Part shown: piece after piece, positions 4,355-7,451 of the stretch
Numbering within the stretch: position 1 is the stretch's first letter
Layout of the letters: each line of letters starts with the position of its first letter
From: Candidatus Magasanikiibacteriota bacterium
GTDB lineage: Bacteria > Patescibacteriota > Patescibacteriia > Magasanikbacterales > GWA2-37-8
DNA length: 7,451 nt
Assembly: GCA_903858555.1 (NCBI GenBank)
Contig: CAIOJG010000049.1
Coordinates: forward strand, 1-7,451
Direction of reading: 5' to 3'
Program-made: the position numbers and the translations under genes
Notes under the pieces: model-generated
Told to the model about the DNA's origin: nothing
What the model saw: the letters and a program-made list of their open reading frames with translations, nothing else
The model's database searches: none

Positions 4355-6217
4355 TTATACTTCGATAATCACCGGTAGCACCATCGGACGTTTTTCTGTT
4401 TTGGTGTAGAGGAACTGTCCTACATAATCACGAATTTTATTGCGGATGTTGTTGGTATCAGCCCAAGAAAGTGGATCGGATTCAGTCACGATTTTTTTCA
4501 CGCGATTGCGTAAATCTTCAATCAATTCTTTGTGCTCTTTCAAGAACACAAAACCACGAGAAATAATATCTGGATTTTGAATTAATTTTCCAGTCTTGCT
4601 GTCGATAGTGGTAATGATTACCACCATACCATCTTCAGCCAAAAGTTGACGATCACGAACTACCACATTGGTTTCGTCCGATACGCCTAGACCATCGACG
4701 AATACATAGTCGGCTGGAATTTTTTCTTTAGTCAAAACACCTTGGCCGGCTTTGAATTCCATCACTTGACCATTGTCCGCAATGAAAATATTTTCTTGGG
4801 GCATACCAATCGAGCGGGCCACTTTGCCGTTGTAGCAAAGTAAATAATGGTTGCCGTGAATTGGCACAAAATATTTTGGATTCAAAAGACGTAACATTAA
4901 TTTTACATCATCGGCTTTGGCGTGACCACCGGCGTGGACGTCCATCATCTGATAATGAATAACTTCGGCACCTTTTCTAAAGAGAGTATCTTTGAGACGT
5001 TGCACGGTGCGTTCGTTGCCTGGAATTACTGATGAAGAAAAAATCACGGTATCGCCTTTGGTGAGTCGCACCGAGCGATGTTCGCCGTTGGCAATACGCA
5101 TCAGCGCCGCATTTTTTTCTCCTTGTGCCCCAGTACAAATAATCACCACTTTTTCCAATGGGTATTGTTCGATATTTTTAATATCAACAATTGTTTTTGG
5201 ATTTACTTTTATGTAGCCCAACTCTTTAGCAATTTCCATGTTACTCTTTAAAGAGTAACCGTCTACCGCAATAACCTTTCCTAAACGTTCCGCGATTTCT
5301 ACAACTTGTTTAATACGAGAAAGCAAAGAAGAAAAAGTTCCGATAATAATACGGCCTTTAGCTTTGGTAATAATGTCGTCCAGGTTGGTGCCAATTTCTG
5401 ATTCGGAAATTTGGTGACCTGGAGAAGAAGCGTTGGTGGAATCACTCAAAAGCGCGGTCACACCTTCACTGCCGATGCGGGCGATTCTTTGTAAATCGGC
5501 CGGAGCGTCGCCAGCAACTGGTTGGTAATCAAATTTCCAATCACCGGTATGAACGATAACACCTTCAGCGGTGCGTAGTACGATACCCATCGCATCTGGA
5601 ATATTGTGGTTGAGGTGGAAAAATTCTACTTCAAAAGCACCGAGTCTGAGTTTGTCGTTGACGGTGACGTTGTGAATAGAAAGAGGACGTAGATTTTTAT
5701 AATCATCCTGACGTTTTTTGATAATAGCGTTGGTCAAAGGCAAACCATAAATAGGTGGGTAACCTAAAACCGGAATCAAGTGAGGAATACCACCGATATG
5801 ATCATAGTGACCATGAGTAATAATCACACCACGAATATTTTTTTCTTTTCCTTTCAAATAATTCATGTTTGGGATGATATAATCAATACCCGGCATGTCT
5901 TCTTCAGGAAATTGCAAACCCATATCGATAATCACGATATCGTTGCCATATTCTAAAATGGTACAATTGCGACCGATTTCTTCCAAACCACCTACTACCA
6001 TCACGCGCATTTTAGTACCTAGTGCGAGTGGAGCGGCTAATGGTTTTGCTAATGGCGCCACAACCGTAGGCACGACTTCACGTAAGCGTGAAAAAGATTG
6101 GCGTACTGGTGGGCGCTGTGACGGACGATTGTAACTGTTGTATGGTCGACGCGGCATAGGCGGTCGGCTGGCTGGTGTCGGCGGTTTTACACCGACTGGT
6201 TTTTGTTCTAAAACCAT
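4355..6217 (-). CDS. rnj: Ribonuclease J (metallo-beta-lactamase/beta-CASP RNase)
   Basis: RNase J is a cytoplasmic zinc-dependent 5'-3' exonuclease and endonuclease for mRNA decay and RNA maturation. The 620 residues show an unusual N-terminal stretch of about 65 residues rich in Pro, Arg and Ala, likely disordered and possibly RNA-binding. The metallo-beta-lactamase core starts at M-R-V-M-V-V-G-G (70-77). Metal ligands are visible as H-G-H-Y-D-H at 135-140, H204 (H-N-I-P-D) and D226 (T-G-D-W-K-F-D). The S-D-S-T-N-A-S motif is at 258-264. The beta-CASP part has T-G-A-Q-G-E (362-367), H432 (A-G-G-H) and H454 (P-I-H-G). The C-terminal domain ends R-P-M-V-L-P-V-I-I-E-V, as is usual. Two beta-CASP signatures deviate: S-L-L-S-R (297-301) where S-N-x-H-R is common, and G-Y-S-L (320-323) where G-R-S-M is common. 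The ATG at 6217 has no clear Shine-Dalgarno; M70 is a less likely alternative start. Confidence 0.95.
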   Translation of the reverse strand: MVLEQKPVGVKPPTPASRPPMPRRPYNSYNRPSQRPPVRQSFSRLREVVPTVVAPLAKPLAAPLALGTKMRVMVVGGLEEIGRNCTILEYGNDIVIIDMGLQFPEEDMPGIDYIIPNMNYLKGKEKNIRGVIITHGHYDHIGGIPHLIPVLGYPPIYGLPLTNAIIKKRQDDYKNLRPLSIHNVTVNDKLRLGAFEVEFFHLNHNIPDAMGIVLRTAEGVIVHTGDWKFDYQPVAGDAPADLQRIARIGSEGVTALLSDSTNASSPGHQISESEIGTNLDDIITKAKGRIIIGTFSSLLSRIKQVVEIAERLGKVIAVDGYSLKSNMEIAKELGYIKVNPKTIVDIKNIEQYPLEKVVIICTGAQGEKNAALMRIANGEHRSVRLTKGDTVIFSSSVIPGNERTVQRLKDTLFRKGAEVIHYQMMDVHAGGHAKADDVKLMLRLLNPKYFVPIHGNHYLLCYNGKVARSIGMPQENIFIADNGQVMEFKAGQGVLTKEKIPADYVFVDGLGVSDETNVVVRDRQLLAEDGMVVIITTIDSKTGKLIQNPDIISRGFVFLKEHKELIEDLRNRVKKIVTESDPLSWADTNNIRNKIRDYVGQFLYTKTEKRPMVLPVIIEV

Positions 6218-6286
6218 AATGTTTTTTTCTTAAATAAATAAAGAAGTTTCTCTGCCAATGTGTGGCAAAATAAAATTTTAATAATG
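6218..6286 (-). other. Spacer between tRNA-Leu and rnj with a short hairpin
   Basis: This 69-base, A/T-rich spacer would be the mRNA leader of rnj after tRNA release. It holds a five-pair hairpin, TGCCA (6267-6263 on the minus strand) with TGGCA (6257-6253), loop five bases. No T-run follows directly, so it is not a terminator. A TTGGCA lies here on the minus strand but no convincing -10 box stands at the right distance. rnj may therefore rely on transcription from upstream through the tRNA. Confidence 0.4.
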
Positions 6287-6370
6287 TGGGCGAAAGAGGA
6301 CTTGAACCTCCACAGGATTGCTCCTACAGGCTTCTGAGACCTGTGCGTCTACCAGTTCCGCCATTCGCCC
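6287..6370 (-). tRNA. tRNA-Leu, anticodon CAG
   Basis: This is an 84-base class II tRNA. The acceptor stem is GGGCGAA with TTCGCCC, followed by discriminator A at 6287. The D arm carries GGCGGAACTGGTAGACGC, typical of leucine tRNAs. The anticodon stem CAGGT/GCCTG encloses the seven-base loop CTCAGAA, giving anticodon CAG (bases 6334-6336), which reads CUG. A long variable arm pairs AGGA with TCCT, and the T arm has GGAGG-TTCAAGT-CCTCT. The bases after the discriminator are CAT, so the 3' CCA is not encoded and must be added by nucleotidyltransferase. The gene begins five bases after the stop codon of the solute-binding protein gene and lies 69 bases before rnj on the same strand, so it is probably excised from a longer transcript by RNase P. 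Confidence 0.96.
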
Positions 6371-6375
6371 GAGGT

Positions 6376-7451
6376 TTATTTTCTTTGACGACTAGTTTTT
6401 GTGTACCAATTGTTTAAGCCACTAAAACGATCACTTGGGTTTACCAAGTTGGCGATTTCAATACCGTGAATATCTTTACTGATTGATGTTATGTAAGTCG
6501 GAGAGTAAAGAAAAACCGCTGGTAATTTATCGGCTAAAATATTTTGAAATTTTTGATAAAGTTGCGCGCGAGTATTGGTGTCTAAAGTTGCGCGCGCGTC
6601 TTCCAATAATTTATCACTATCACGATCAGAAAATTTGGCCAGATTTAAACCTGGATAATCTACTTGTGATGAGTGCCAGAAAGAATATAAATCCGGATCA
6701 GCGCCAATCATCTCACCATAAATCAAAACTTCGTAATCGCGGTCCTTGAGAGCATCGCGAATTATTTGGCGACTACCAACTGTTTTGATATTGGTTTGGA
6801 CACCGACTAAATTCCACATTTTAGCAATAGCTTGAGCGGTCTTGATATATTCTGGAGTATCGGCAGTAGTAATAGTCACTCGCAAAACATCGGTCTTGCC
6901 ATCTTTGCGATAGAAAGTTTGTCCCGAGGCCATCTCAGCGCGAATAGTATCGTTGATGCGAGCTTCATCCACGGCTGATACTTCAGCAGGAGCTTTATCT
7001 TTGGTGCTGGTAGTAGGAAGAATGGAATTTAAAATTTGATCATGTCTAATTTTAAAATATTCTTCCGGTTGCAAATGGGGATAAGTCTTATCTAATAATT
7101 GGTTAGCCCCGGCAATATCAAAAATAATTTTTTTAACATCAGGGTTATAACCTAAATTGCCAGGCAAGATTGGTCCGTCTATCACTGTACCGTCACCATC
7201 AAGCGCGTCACTGATTAAAGAGTTTTTGTCGATAGCCTTAGCCAAAGCTAAACGCAAAGAGTCGTTTTTTAAATCGGCGTCTGAACTTTGATTGAAAAAT
7301 AACGCGGTGTATTGTGGTAGCTGAGTGGAAAATAAATTATAATTTTTTCCACTGACTTTATCCTTAAGATTGTGTGGTACAAAACTTAACCCCAAAATAT
7401 TTTGACTTTTGAGCGCTGAAACAGCGTCGTTGTAGTTATCAAAAAATTTAA
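6376..7451 (-). CDS. ABC transporter solute-binding protein, family 5 (peptide/nickel type), 5' end outside window
   Basis: Family 5 solute-binding proteins capture oligopeptides, nickel or other small ligands outside the cell and deliver them to an ABC permease. The frame is open through the last base of the window. About 358 codons are visible of the 500-600 usual for the family, so the signal peptide or lipobox and the first lobe are missing. Visible family features are a segment with F-F-N-Q-S and then R-L-A-L-A-K-A-I-D-K-N-S-L-I, the typical F-x-N ... R-x-A-L-x-x-A-I-D-R-x-x-L-I. Others are G-P-I-L-P-G-N-L-G-Y-N-P-D, a second-lobe region with the charged insert T-S-T-K-D-K-A-P-A-E-V, D-P-D-L-Y-S-F-W-H-S-S-Q, and the end D-R-F-S-G-L-N-N-W-Y-T-K-T. 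The substrate cannot be told. No permease or ATPase gene is in the window. The TTG at 7395 is internal, not a start. Confidence 0.88.
   Translation of the reverse strand, partial: KFFDNYNDAVSALKSQNILGLSFVPHNLKDKVSGKNYNLFSTQLPQYTALFFNQSSDADLKNDSLRLALAKAIDKNSLISDALDGDGTVIDGPILPGNLGYNPDVKKIIFDIAGANQLLDKTYPHLQPEEYFKIRHDQILNSILPTTSTKDKAPAEVSAVDEARINDTIRAEMASGQTFYRKDGKTDVLRVTITTADTPEYIKTAQAIAKMWNLVGVQTNIKTVGSRQIIRDALKDRDYEVLIYGEMIGADPDLYSFWHSSQVDYPGLNLAKFSDRDSDKLLEDARATLDTNTRAQLYQKFQNILADKLPAVFLYSPTYITSISKDIHGIEIANLVNPSDRFSGLNNWYTKTSRQRK

Noticed and set aside
6253..6267. Hairpin between tRNA-Leu and rnj as a terminator
   Set aside because: The stem is only five pairs, and in the minus-strand direction GAGAAAC follows instead of a T-run.
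1..7451. CRISPR array, transposase, toxin-antitoxin or phage genes
   Set aside because: No regularly spaced repeats and no open frame with such motifs were seen on either strand. Repeats are limited to the palindromes and one 11-base pair.

Overview
The window looks like chromosomal DNA of a small-genome bacterium, most likely a member of the Patescibacteria (candidate phyla radiation, Parcubacteria-like). This is an inference. It rests on tight gene packing, moderately low G+C with A/T-rich spacers, a Rel enzyme that stops after its TGS domain, a tRNA gene without encoded CCA, an RNase J with a proline/arginine-rich N-terminal extension, mostly absent Shine-Dalgarno sequences, and palindromic spacers. 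No similarity search was possible, so the lineage is tentative.

Layout. Bases 2-1195 (+) hold the 3' part of dnaE, the DNA polymerase III alpha subunit. A large nested palindrome (about 1192-1354) separates it from a convergent rel/spoT-type ppGpp synthetase-hydrolase gene (1363-2874, -). That gene has a near-consensus promoter placed so that its mRNA would be essentially leaderless. Bases 2911-3044 hold a terminator and a second strong hairpin. They precede an orphan lipoprotein gene (3045-3743, -) that is visibly richer in G+C than its neighbours. Its promoter lies back to back with that of rnpB, the RNase P RNA gene (3923-4311, +). rnpB converges on rnj (RNase J, 4355-6217, -) across a short bidirectional terminator. 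Upstream of rnj on the same strand are tRNA-Leu(CAG) (6287-6370) and, five bases before it, the end of an ABC-transporter family 5 solute-binding protein gene (6376 to beyond 7451, -).

How the parts fit. Most of the window is core machinery: replication (DnaE), the stringent response (Rel), tRNA 5' maturation (RNase P RNA), RNA decay and processing (RNase J) and a leucine tRNA. The accessory-looking piece is the lipoprotein gene with its own promoter, Shine-Dalgarno sequence and terminator. It is flanked by two copies of an 11-base direct repeat, so it may be an inserted cassette between rel and rnpB.

I see no CRISPR array, transposase, toxin-antitoxin pair or evident new multi-gene system. 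The most interesting points are the apparent lack of a GGU motif in RNase P loop L15 alongside a CCA-less tRNA gene, the leaderless rel arrangement, the paired consensus promoters, the palindromic spacers and the unrecognised lipoprotein.
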